The position numbers and the translations under genes were made by a program. Below the pieces are notes generated by a model, which did not search any database, was not told the DNA's origin, and was given only the letters and a program-made list of their open reading frames with translations. A stretch of 64,000 bases of DNA, taken from Pelagomonas calceolata. Its lineage: Eukaryota; Sar; Pelagophyceae; Pelagomonadales; Pelagomonadaceae. Below, piece after piece: positions 1 to 8,527 of the stretch; position 1 is the stretch's first letter; the number at the start of each line of letters is the position of its first letter. Where the stretch lies: positions 3,596,001 to 3,660,000 of the forward strand of contig CAKKNE010000005.1 in NCBI GenBank assembly GCA_918797485.1, written 5' to 3'.

Positions 1-1008
1 GTGACGCGGCATACCTCCATCAAAGCTAATCCACTGGTCGTTTACCGTGTCGTAAGCGTAGTGCTCGCGACCGTCAGAAGGTTCGCCGTCTTTCCTATGA
101 TCCGTCAGGTGGATGAGCGTTCTATCCACGCAAATGCCGGGCCATGGCACCGTATAGTTATATGGCGCATACCCGTGTCTCAAATCTACGATTTCGACTT
201 CTTCGGGAATGTCTAGGGTTCTCCACGTTTCTGTCTCGGTGTCGAAGACGCGAAAAAAGTCCGGCTCCATGCGGTCGAGGACATAGATTTCGGAGCCCAC
301 GGCGACTGCGACTAATTGATGACCCAGTCCGCTTTCTGCTACCGGCAGCGGCGGCGGCATCGGTGGCATGTCCACCCATCTCTGGGCGTCAGGGTCAAAG
401 CTTTGAAGTAAGATGCGCCATTCATGGTCATCGCGACACAATCCGCCCACATATAGACGACCAGCGCAGCCGACAGCAAACAGTTCGCGACGCGCGCCTT
501 GAGGATATGCAGACGATAGTGGAATCGTGAACCACTCGTCGTCGACTGCGTCGTACACGGACACACCAGCGTACGTGCTGTTTTGTTTCATGCCGCCGGC
601 GAGGAAGAGCTCGGAACCGATAACTGCGGTTCCCGCGCGAGCCACCCCACCAAAATGCAACCCACCAAGTATGCGCATCTCGGCCGACATCGGCACAAGG
701 CGTCGCCACACGCGCCCGGACACGAGGGCCATGAAGCAGTCGCCCACGACAACGAGCGCTTCCTCCGTAATCTCCTCCGCGCGCCGCGCCTTGAGGAAGC
801 GTTCACTCCGCATAATTGCGCGAAAGCCGACCGACGCGTCCGCGACGGCGTCGTGGTCCTCGCGAGGCAATCGTGCGAGGCAGGAGAGCATGACGTGTTC
901 CGGCAGGACCTGAAACGCTCCCAAATGAGACGTCTTCGCCCTGCGCTGCATAGCTTTCACGAGTGCGCGCCGCGGCTCCTTAAAAGTGTATGGATACTTG
1001 CTCTCCAT
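1..1008 (-). CDS. F-box/kelch-repeat protein, 3' end cut by window edge
   Basis: Open reading frame from ATG at 1008 leftwards to base 1 with no stop, so 336 residues are visible and the C-terminus lies outside. Residues about 37-65 read as an F-box (LPEHVMLSCLARLPREDHDA), which in this family docks Skp1 in an SCF ubiquitin ligase. After it come kelch-type blades: ELFLAGG near residue 140, LYVGGL near 190, IYVLDR near 250, each followed by aromatic strands such as DEWFTIPL, QRWVDMPP and ETWRTLDI. A kelch beta-propeller normally binds the substrate. An in-frame TGA lies four codons upstream, which supports this start. It diverges from the XPG gene, with the shared palindromic motif between them. 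The substrate cannot be inferred. Confidence 0.8.
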   Translation of the reverse strand, partial: MESKYPYTFKEPRRALVKAMQRRAKTSHLGAFQVLPEHVMLSCLARLPREDHDAVADASVGFRAIMRSERFLKARRAEEITEEALVVVGDCFMALVSGRVWRRLVPMSAEMRILGGLHFGGVARAGTAVIGSELFLAGGMKQNSTYAGVSVYDAVDDEWFTIPLSSAYPQGARRELFAVGCAGRLYVGGLCRDDHEWRILLQSFDPDAQRWVDMPPMPPPLPVAESGLGHQLVAVAVGSEIYVLDRMEPDFFRVFDTETETWRTLDIPEEVEIVDLRHGYAPYNYTVPWPGICVDRTLIHLTDHRKDGEPSDGREHYAYDTVNDQWISFDGGMPRH

Positions 1009-1119
1009 GAGGTATCGTCAAGACCGCTGGGGTCACGCAGCGCAGGGGTGACAACGAGTCGTCCTGACGGTCAGATTTTGCCACAGCGCCCGCGTTGTGT
1101 GCCCAACTTGATCGAGCTT

Positions 1120-1142
1120 GCTAGTGTCTTACTTGCGCTAGC
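1120..1142 (+). promoter_or_regulatory. palindromic promoter motif, copy 1
   Basis: GCTAGTGTCTTAC, then TTG, then CGCTAGC. It lies 112 bp upstream of the F-box/kelch start and 150 bp upstream of the XPG start, between divergent genes. Function is inferred from recurrence across the window. Confidence 0.6.
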
Positions 1143-1291
1143 TCTGCGAGAGGGGGCGCCGCGTCTCGGGGCCACGCGTCTTTACGGCCGCCAGCGCTGT
1201 GGCCAGCACGCTCATAGGTGCGCCCCAACGCGGCAGAGTCAAGCCTTTTGACGCCTGCGCGCCAGCGGCACCGATTGAGATCTGAGGAGGC

Positions 1292-4200
1292 ATGGGCGTC
1301 AAGGGCCTCTGGAAGTTATTAGAACCGTGCGGCCGTCGTATTCATGTCGAGACGCTCGAGAACACGACGCTCGCTGTTGATGTCAGTATCTGGATGACAC
1401 AATTTGTGAAAGCGATGCGTGACGAGGAAGGTAGACCGATCAAAAACGCCCACGTCATCGGCACGCTGCGGCGCGTCGCGAAGCTCCTCTATCATGGCGT
1501 GCGACCGGTCATTGTGTTTGACGGCGGCGTCCCTGCTCTCAAGGAGCGGCTCATCCGCCAGCGGCGCATGCGGCGCGAGCGCCGCGAGGACGACGCGCGG
1601 TCCACCGCGAAGCGGCTCCTCGCCGCGCGGCTCCGCGCCGAGGCGTTGCGGAGGAAAGCCCCGGCCCAAAATACTGAGGCGGCCTACGCGGGCGGCTTCG
1701 ACCCGGGGAGCCAGGGCGAGGCCGCACCTACGAGGGCGCCGGCGCCGCGCCCCGCGCCCACGCAACCGTCACCAGAATCGTCGTCGGACGACGACGACGA
1801 CGACGGCTGCGAGTGGGAGCGCGGCGAGACCGCGGACGGTTTAGGGGTGGCGGCCGACGGCGACGCTTCCGCCGTCGACGTCGAGGCGCTCATCGCCCTG
1901 CCGCCGGCCGTAAGGAAAGCAAGGGTCGAGGCCGTCAACCGCAAGCAGCGCGTCGCCGCGCGGCGGCGCTTGATGCCTGTGGCCGGGGACGCCGACGAGT
2001 TCTCGGCGACGCAGCTCTCGTCGTTCCTGCAGGGCGCGACGTTCCGGCAGCGCGTCGAGCGGGCCCAGGCTGAAAGGGGAGACGACGACGCGCGCGGCGA
2101 GCGCATCCACTCGGACCCCAAGCGGCGCTTCGTGCTGTTGCGCGACGATGAAAACGGTCAGCAGGTCCGGGGCGGCGTCAAGGCGCGCATGGAGCGGTTC
2201 CTGCAGGCGAACGACGAGGAGGTCGTTGATGATGACGATGATGAGGATGACGCGCCGCCGACGTGCGCCGCGTGCGGCCGGCGGAAGAGTAGATGCGCGT
2301 GCGCCCTGCGCCACGGCGCCTGCGCGCGGCGACCGGCGCCGCGGCCGCGGCCGACGCCGCAGACCGTCGTGCCGCTGCCGGGCCAGTCCATCGACGAGGC
2401 CCTCGAGGAGGCCGAGCTCCGCTACGTCGAGGACTTCCCCGAGGAGTTCGCCGGGTCCGACGACGACGCGGCGCCGGCGCCGGCTCCCCTTGATGATGAT
2501 GGCGGCGGCGGCTTCTTCGTCGACGGCGAGGAGGAAGGCGGCGGCTTCGTCGCTGAGGACGACGACGGCGCGGCCGGCGGCGGCTTTTTCGCGGAGGAGG
2601 AGGAGGCCGCCGCGGCGCCCGCGCCCGCGGACGAGGGCGGCGGCGGCTTCATCGTCGAAGAAGAGGAGGAGGACGCCGGCGCCGCGCCGGCGCCCGCGGC
2701 CGACGACGCGTCCGAGTCGAGCGACGACTGCGCCTGGGAGGCGGGCAACGCCGACGACGCCGCCGACGACGCCGCGGCGGCGGGCGTCGCCGTCGCCGTC
2801 CCGTGCGCCGACCCGGAGGCCTTCCGCGCGCGCCTCGCGGCGCTCGGCGACGCCGGGGCCGCGCCGCCGCCGCCGGTCGCCGCCGAGGCCGAGGACGAAG
2901 CCGACGAGGTCGACGAGGCCGCGAACCGCCAGGCGCTCGCAGCGGCGGCGCGCACGGCGTCGCAGATGGCCGACTGGGCGGGCCGCGCGTTCCGGCGCGC
3001 GCTTGCTGACTCGGGGAGCGCGGAGCTGCTGGCACCGGCCGCCGCGCCCCCGGCGCCGGCCGCTGCGGTCCCGGCGCCGCGCGCCATGGAGGTCGAGGCG
3101 CCCGCGCCCGCCGCGGAGCCGCCGGCGGACGCGGACGCGGACGGCGACGCCGACCTCGCCCGCGCGCTCGCCCTGTCGCGCGAGGCAGCGCCCGAGCCCG
3201 AGCCCGCCGCCCAGGCGCCGCCGGTCGTCGAGGCGCCGCCGCCCGCCCCGCGGCCCACCGAGCGGGAGCCTGAGCCCCCCGCGCCGCGGCCCGCCCCCGA
3301 GCCGGCGTCAGCGCCGCGCCCGCCGCCTATGTCTCCCGCGGGGGCGCCGCCGCCCGCCGCCGCGCGGCCCACCGAACCGCCGCCTGCGGAGGTGCCACCG
3401 CCCGCGCCGCCGCCCACCGGCGCACAACTGCCCGCCGCCGCGCCTGAGCCGCCCGCGCCGCCCGCGGAGGAGCCACCGCCCGCCGAAGCGCCGCCGGCCG
3501 ACGATCACGACGACGACGCCTGGGCCCCGCACCGGAAGGCCGCGACGGAGGGCGGCTTCTACGAGGTCTGCCCCGACTTCGACGCGCAGCTCCAGTTCGC
3601 CCTCGACAACGCCCAGGAGGGCGACCTCGACGGCATGGCGGCCGCCGCCGCCGCGGCCACGGACCCGCGCGAGCGGGCCGTCTACGCTTACGTCGTGGCC
3701 GCCGTGCGCGCCAAGTGCCCACAACAGCCACCTTCGTTCGCCGACGCCGCGCGCGCCGACGCGCTGGACCGAGAAGCGGCGCAATTGCGGCGAGAGCTCG
3801 CGAGGTCAGCAAGGGACGCCGACAGCGTGACCGACGAGATGCGCGAGGACGTCATGGGTTTACTGGATGATCTCGGGGTGCCGTACATCGTCGCTCCCAT
3901 GGAGGCCGAGGCGCAATGTGCGGCTTTGGAACTTGCTGGATTGGTAGAAGGCACGATCACGGACGACAGCGACGCGTTCTGCTTCGGTGCCAAAAAGGTC
4001 TACAAGAACATTTTCGACGACAAAAAGTTCGTCGAGGCGTATTTTGCCGAGGACTGTCGAAGGGAGCTGAAGCTAGGTAGATCTGAGTTCGTGTCATTGG
4101 CTTTACTATTAGGTGGCGACTATGCGCACGGCGTGAAGGGCGTCGGCATCGTGAATGCGATGGAGGTGCTGCAGGCGTTCCATTTTCCCCATGCTCATTC

Positions 4201-4873
4201 GGAAAATCAAGTCGACGCGTCGATTTCATCCCTTCGCAAGTTTGGGCGGTGGTTGGACGACGTGGGCAACACGCAACTCCAAGATGCGCACGTGAAACGC
4301 TTCGCGAAGCGACATCGGGCCGCTCGGTCGCGTTGGGAGGCGCCGCCCGCGTTTCCGAACCGCGAGGCCGCGAAGGCTTATGTCGAGCCTCGAGTTGCTG
4401 ATGAGGACGAGTTAGCAAGGCAGCTGGGTAGAGATATAGAGGCGTGGGACCCGCAGTCGACGCAGCGCTTGTTCGACTGGCGCGAGCCCGACGAGAAGCG
4501 GTTACGAAAACGGTGCGCCTTGGAGCTGAACTGGGCGCCGTCGACGGCCGCCGCGGTGCTGGACCCGGTCTTCAAGCGGTGGGCGGAACGGAAGGCCGGT
4601 CGGCAGCGCCGCGTCGACGCGTTTTTTGATTCGTACCACTCGAACAAGAAGAACGACACGCACGCATCTAAAAGACTGCGGCGGGCCTTGGACGAGAGCG
4701 AGCCCGAGGCGCCTAAGCAGAAGAAGAAGCGGAAGCGGCGGGTCGTCGTGGAGTCGGAGGAGGAGGACGAGGAAGACGACTCACCGGCCCCGCCTAGGCC
4801 TAGGTCCTCGCGCGCGGCGGCGGCGAAGGCTGCTCGGCAGCTCGCCGAGGAGGAGGAGTCTGGCGACGATTGA
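1292..4873 (+). CDS. ERCC5: XPG/Rad2-type structure-specific DNA repair endonuclease
   Basis: 1,193 residues, single exon, close to human XPG in length. The N-terminal nuclease region begins MGVKGLWKLLEPCGRR, the FEN1/XPG start, with metal-site patches VDVSIWM and IVFDGGVPALK by residue 85. The I-region (residues about 850-960) carries APMEAEAQCA, TDDSDAFCFGA and LLGGDYAHGVKGVG, the catalytic acidic clusters and helix-two-turn-helix. The spacer between them is long, acidic and Pro/Ala-rich and holds a UIM-like segment (ADLARALALSREA, about 615-630). Near residue 1105, QRRVDAFF matches a PCNA-interacting PIP box, and basic KKKRKRR suggests a nuclear signal. The expected role is the 3' incision in nucleotide excision repair. 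Rad2-family paralogues (EXO1, FEN1) are excluded by the long spacer. Confidence 0.93.
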   Translation: MGVKGLWKLLEPCGRRIHVETLENTTLAVDVSIWMTQFVKAMRDEEGRPIKNAHVIGTLRRVAKLLYHGVRPVIVFDGGVPALKERLIRQRRMRRERREDDARSTAKRLLAARLRAEALRRKAPAQNTEAAYAGGFDPGSQGEAAPTRAPAPRPAPTQPSPESSSDDDDDDGCEWERGETADGLGVAADGDASAVDVEALIALPPAVRKARVEAVNRKQRVAARRRLMPVAGDADEFSATQLSSFLQGATFRQRVERAQAERGDDDARGERIHSDPKRRFVLLRDDENGQQVRGGVKARMERFLQANDEEVVDDDDDEDDAPPTCAACGRRKSRCACALRHGACARRPAPRPRPTPQTVVPLPGQSIDEALEEAELRYVEDFPEEFAGSDDDAAPAPAPLDDDGGGGFFVDGEEEGGGFVAEDDDGAAGGGFFAEEEEAAAAPAPADEGGGGFIVEEEEEDAGAAPAPAADDASESSDDCAWEAGNADDAADDAAAAGVAVAVPCADPEAFRARLAALGDAGAAPPPPVAAEAEDEADEVDEAANRQALAAAARTASQMADWAGRAFRRALADSGSAELLAPAAAPPAPAAAVPAPRAMEVEAPAPAAEPPADADADGDADLARALALSREAAPEPEPAAQAPPVVEAPPPAPRPTEREPEPPAPRPAPEPASAPRPPPMSPAGAPPPAAARPTEPPPAEVPPPAPPPTGAQLPAAAPEPPAPPAEEPPPAEAPPADDHDDDAWAPHRKAATEGGFYEVCPDFDAQLQFALDNAQEGDLDGMAAAAAAATDPRERAVYAYVVAAVRAKCPQQPPSFADAARADALDREAAQLRRELARSARDADSVTDEMREDVMGLLDDLGVPYIVAPMEAEAQCAALELAGLVEGTITDDSDAFCFGAKKVYKNIFDDKKFVEAYFAEDCRRELKLGRSEFVSLALLLGGDYAHGVKGVGIVNAMEVLQAFHFPHAHSENQVDASISSLRKFGRWLDDVGNTQLQDAHVKRFAKRHRAARSRWEAPPAFPNREAAKAYVEPRVADEDELARQLGRDIEAWDPQSTQRLFDWREPDEKRLRKRCALELNWAPSTAAAVLDPVFKRWAERKAGRQRRVDAFFDSYHSNKKNDTHASKRLRRALDESEPEAPKQKKKRKRRVVVESEEEDEEDDSPAPPRPRSSRAAAAKAARQLAEEEESGDD

Positions 4874-4916
4874 TGTGTTCTTAGTGAATGTAAGACTGTG
4901 TTTCTTAGTCATGAAT

Positions 4917-5594
4917 TCAGGGGGCCGCGGCGAAGGATGCGAGCTTCGATCGCGCGCTCTCGAGGTTTCCGTTGATGGTCATCATAGTAGGATGGGCCGT
5001 CCCAAAGACCCGCCGCGCAGTCGAGGATAGCTCCTCGAGAAGCGCCACGGCTTCGACCAGGTCGTCTCTGCTTCGACCTTCTGAGATGAGGGCACTTGCG
5101 TAATTGATGCGAAGGGTTAGTACCGTCGCGTCTTCTGTGCCAAGCTCGCGCGCGGCCTCGGGGATTGTCGCCCGTAAAAATGGCTTCACCTCCTCGTAGC
5201 GTTCGCATCTATCGGCCTCGTCCATCAAGATCTTCGCCTGCTCCGCCAGACACGCCACGTGCGCGAAGCCGGCCGTCCCGCGGCACGCGCACCGGCGCAC
5301 GAGGCCCTCCTTCGTCTTCCAATGGAGGGCCTGCGTGCAGATGTAGCACGTCTGGCCCTTCGTGTCGTCCGCGCATTTCGCGACGGCCTCCGCGACGGCC
5401 TCCTTGTATTTGTTGTCGGCGTGGTATTGCTCAGCGTTGCCGCCGCGGTGTATCTTCTTACACATCTGCTTGTGGCCGCGGCGCCAGTGGTCATGCTGGC
5501 AAGTTTTGTTGCAGTACCTCGTCTGACATCTAACGCATCGCGGCGCGTTGTGGGCCAGTGGGGCGGCGCAGGCGGCGCAAGTTGTGAGGATCAT
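4917..5594 (-). CDS. MYND zinc-finger protein with second Cys/His cluster
   Basis: 225 residues from ATG at 5594. The N-terminus is a MYND finger: CAAC, CVRCQTRYCNKTCQ, HWRRGHKQMC (residues 7-45). A second cluster at about 80-115 (CYIC, CACRGTAGFAHVACL) has the C-x-C and H-x2-C spacing of a RING-CH or PHD-like finger. The C-terminal third is helical, with ALISEGRSRDDLVEAVALLEEL resembling tetratricopeptide repeats. MYND domains bind proline-rich peptides; the combination suggests an adaptor or ubiquitin-linked protein, but no substrate is indicated. It lies tail-to-tail with XPG (44 bp apart) and downstream of the RING gene at 7091. Confidence 0.75.
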   Translation of the reverse strand: MILTTCAACAAPLAHNAPRCVRCQTRYCNKTCQHDHWRRGHKQMCKKIHRGGNAEQYHADNKYKEAVAEAVAKCADDTKGQTCYICTQALHWKTKEGLVRRCACRGTAGFAHVACLAEQAKILMDEADRCERYEEVKPFLRATIPEAARELGTEDATVLTLRINYASALISEGRSRDDLVEAVALLEELSSTARRVFGTAHPTMMTINGNLESARSKLASFAAAP

Positions 5595-5759
5595 CTTGCG
5601 TTTTTCGGTGAGTTTTTGGGCTTGCGGCGGCTTGACTCGGCTTGAAAAACCCGATTTTTTTCAACTCACAAAAAAAACGCCGCGCGACGAACGCTCTGCC
5701 GCGCCAACGCTACGGTGCTACAGTGTACAAAAGAGACATATATACAGGGCACTTCCTCA

Positions 5760-7091
5760 TCATCGCGCCACGCCCGCCCACGTGCCCTTCGCCGCGCGCT
5801 CCTCCTTGATGATGTCGGCGACGCTCGCGGGCGACGGCCTCTCGCGCGGCGCGGCGGACTTTCGAAGCCACGGCGCCTCGGCGGCGGGCGCAGGAGCCGG
5901 CGTTTTGGGAGGCCCGCGCAAGAAGGCCGCGAGCGACACCGGCGGCGACGCCGCCGCGGCGCGCGGCCCCCGCTTCGGCGCGCGCGGCGGCGGCGTTTCG
6001 GCGGCCGCCAGCAGCGAGCGGAGATCGGTCGCGGGCGCCGCCGCGGGCGCGGCGCCCCACGCCGGCCGCGGCGCCTCGGGGGTACTCGGGATGGCGTCCA
6101 CCTCCGGCTCCGGAGTCGCTTCCAGCCGCCGCCAGCGCTGCCGCCGCCGCCGCGGCTCGGGCGTCGACTCCGGGACCGGCTCGGGCGGCGGCGGCGGTCG
6201 CTCGGGCGCGACGTGGCGGAAGCGCCGCAGCAGCGCGTCCTCGAGGGGCGAGGACGCGGCCGGCGACGACGAGAGCGGCGTCTTCTCGGAGTAAAAGACC
6301 GGCGCCGGGCAGAGCTCATGGCCCAATTTTGAACGCGGCGCGAAGTAGACGGCCGCCGCGCCGCAGGACCGGAGGTGGTCGCGGAGGCCCGCCAGCGGCA
6401 GCGTCGCGCCGCAGTGGCACCGTCCTGTAGCGCGTTTCAGCTTCCGGCGCGTCTTCTCGGCGACGGCGACGCGGCACTTCGCGCCGTCGTAGAAAGGAGC
6501 TCGGCAAAGCGGGCAGACGACGTCGGACGGCCGCGTCGCGCGCGAGGCCACGAGCGCCACGCACTCTCGACAATATTCGTGGCCGCACGGCAGCTTGACC
6601 GGCAGCTCCAGGACCTCGCGGCAGCAGGCGCATTCATACGAGTCGTCGAACTGCACGTCATCCAATTGACCCATGACGGCGTCGGCGGCTCGGCGCTTCG
6701 CCGCGAAGCCGGCGAGGACCGCGCTAAGGGCCGCTCGCGCGGCTTCCAAGTCGTCGCGCCGTGCTAATTTCTTGCGTTCCGCGTCGTCGAGCGTCTCTTT
6801 GGCGGCCAGGCCGCGGATGCTCTTCAGGCGCTTCTCGACGCCGCGGAGCTGCGCCTTCGCCGCGGCCTCGACGTCCGCCGGCGGCGTTTCGGTGGTGGCT
6901 TGCGGCGTTTCGGCCGCGGCGGCCGCGGCCGCCGCGCGGCGCCGCCGCCGTCGCTCGTTGCGCAGCGCCGCCTTCGTCCGCGCGCCGTCGTCGGACGCCG
7001 CGGACGCGTTCGAGGCGTTCGAGTTCGCGCGCGGGCGGCGCTCGACGACGAGGGACCAGTCCTCGTCGGTTTCTGCAGTTTGGTCTGCCAT
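5760..7091 (-). CDS. RING-finger protein, probable E3 ubiquitin ligase
   Basis: 443 residues. A predicted helical segment rich in Arg/Lys/Ala (about 50-130) precedes a C3HC4 RING at about 150-200: CACCREVL, PCGHEYCRECV, CPLCRAPF. A second short Cys/His unit follows (RCHCGATLPLAGLRDHLRSC), resembling the TRAF-type fingers after some RINGs. The C-terminal half is low-complexity Pro/Ala/Arg, so probably disordered. RINGs of this pattern recruit E2 enzymes. A TATA-like run sits about 140 bp upstream of the start. The substrate is unknown. Confidence 0.78.
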   Translation of the reverse strand: MADQTAETDEDWSLVVERRPRANSNASNASAASDDGARTKAALRNERRRRRRAAAAAAAAETPQATTETPPADVEAAAKAQLRGVEKRLKSIRGLAAKETLDDAERKKLARRDDLEAARAALSAVLAGFAAKRRAADAVMGQLDDVQFDDSYECACCREVLELPVKLPCGHEYCRECVALVASRATRPSDVVCPLCRAPFYDGAKCRVAVAEKTRRKLKRATGRCHCGATLPLAGLRDHLRSCGAAAVYFAPRSKLGHELCPAPVFYSEKTPLSSSPAASSPLEDALLRRFRHVAPERPPPPPEPVPESTPEPRRRRQRWRRLEATPEPEVDAIPSTPEAPRPAWGAAPAAAPATDLRSLLAAAETPPPRAPKRGPRAAAASPPVSLAAFLRGPPKTPAPAPAAEAPWLRKSAAPRERPSPASVADIIKEERAAKGTWAGVAR

Positions 7092-7416
7092 CGGTGCGAG
7101 TGTCGGCAGGTTGGGTATGCCGCGCTACGTCGAATCAGTGGTCAAAAGCAGCCACACATGAATCTCGGTTTGCAACGCGTTGTGGACCTCTATCGATGGT
7201 GTTTTCAAGGATGCTCAACGATCACCATATATATAGTCCTCTCCAGTGCTTGTAACCAGTGGTACGTTCGCTGGGGTGCCGTATTGGGCCGCGTGTGGTG
7301 CCACTGGCAAATTGCCAAAATGCAATTCGAACAATTCAGGCGCAGGCGGACGCGTCTTCCCCCCCCGTACGCCGTCGATGCACAGCGGTCGAGGAAAAAA
7401 ACGAAAAAGAAACTAC
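7092..7416. other. intergenic: upstream region of the RING gene
   Basis: 325 bp between the RING start and the pICln stop. On the minus strand it holds TATATATA at about 7227-7237, a plausible TATA box for the RING gene. I see no gene and no copy of the palindromic motif. Confidence 0.4.
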
Positions 7417-8022
7417 TCACAGGTCGTCGAACCCCCCGCCATCGTCGTCGGCCGCGTCGTCGAACTGCCCCTCGACCCGTGCGAAGCCGGGAAGTGCAGG
7501 CGCCGGAGCGTCCGCGAGCATGGCGTCGAAGCGCCGCAGCATCGCCTCCGCGTCCGGCTCGTCGTCCTCACCAGCAATACCGAGCATGCCGCCGTCCGAC
7601 TCATCGGACTCGTCGTCAGAGTCGGGGTTCAGCTCCGCCGTCCGCGAGAGCGCGTCGAAGAGCGGTTCGAGGGCCGCGGCGTCGGGCGGCACCAGGAACA
7701 GCTCCGAGACGGCGTCGTCGGCCGCGGCGTCGCTCAGCAGGAGCTGCACGTAGAGGCAAGGTTCGGGGAAGGTCTGTGCGTCGCGCGTCACGGCGTGCAG
7801 GCCCACGCGCTTCGCCAAGAGCTCAAACCCGTGGGCGGGCTGCTCCCAGAGCACGCGCCGGCTCGTCACGCGCAGCCGGCCCGCGCCCCAGGGCGTGCTG
7901 TCGCCCTCCTGCGGCGCCGCTGTGATGCGCACGTCTTCTAGCGTGTACAAGAGCTCCTCGTCGGCAGCGATGCTTGTGGCGCCGTTGCTTAAAGGCTGCA
8001 GTGGGGAGGCGAAGCTAGCCAT
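7417..8022 (-). CDS. CLNS1A: pICln (methylosome chloride-conductance regulatory protein)
   Basis: 201 residues from ATG at 8022 (MASFASPLQ). An upstream in-frame GTG extension adds sequence that looks non-coding and was not used. The PH-like core shows GAGRLRVTSRRVLWEQ, then GFELLAKRVGLHAVTRDAQ and LYVQLL, matching the pICln pattern 'G-L-I-T-R-L-W ... F-Y-I-LHA-SRD ... LY'. The C-terminus is acidic (DSDDESDESDGG and GGGFDDL), as in the family. pICln chaperones Sm proteins onto the PRMT5 methylosome for snRNP assembly. It diverges from the kinesin gene. Confidence 0.83.
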   Translation of the reverse strand: MASFASPLQPLSNGATSIAADEELLYTLEDVRITAAPQEGDSTPWGAGRLRVTSRRVLWEQPAHGFELLAKRVGLHAVTRDAQTFPEPCLYVQLLLSDAAADDAVSELFLVPPDAAALEPLFDALSRTAELNPDSDDESDESDGGMLGIAGEDDEPDAEAMLRRFDAMLADAPAPALPGFARVEGQFDDAADDDGGGFDDL

Positions 8023-8527
8023 CTCTTGTTTTTTCCAGCGGTTGCTTGCAGCGATGCGTGGCACAGCGATGTGTTTGCACAAATGTGATTGATTCTGGGC
8101 GTATCGATGTGCAATGGGCCAGCAAGCGCCACAAAAAGTCGATGCGCATCTCGTAAAACCAGCGCGAAACATACTAGAGAAACAAGGCAGGACGCCTCCA
8201 GGGCTCTCTCCCCCAAAACGACGAAGTCCCGGAGCGGTATACAGGTCCGAAAGGCATTGATTTGGCCCTCGCAAAAAACCCGCGGCCCCGCCAGTTGCTC
8301 ACGAACGCGGACGCCCTGCTTGGTGCGTAGTGTGTACCTGAGCGCCGCGGAGGACTCTCTGCGGGCCCAGCAGTAACGACAGGCCGCGGCGCTTCGAAAA
8401 AGCGACGCGCGCAGACGTGCCTTTGGCTAAAAACGCCCCAGCGCAAAAAGCCGCCGTTCACCCCGCGGACAGCGCCGGGACGCCATCAACGCCGCAAGCG
8501 CCGCGCCAGAGCAGCGCCAGAGCAGTT
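8023..8527. other. intergenic: divergent pICln/kinesin promoter region
   Basis: 505 bp between two divergent start codons. No gene, no repeat, and no copy of the palindromic motif found in most other divergent intervals. An in-frame GTG at 8417 extends the kinesin frame but is an unlikely start. Confidence 0.4.

Noticed and set aside
2148-3830. Long alternative frames over the XPG spacer on both strands (up to 560 codons)
   Set aside because: They are Arg/Pro/Ala shadows produced by GC-rich low-complexity sequence; only the frame with conserved nuclease motifs is kept.
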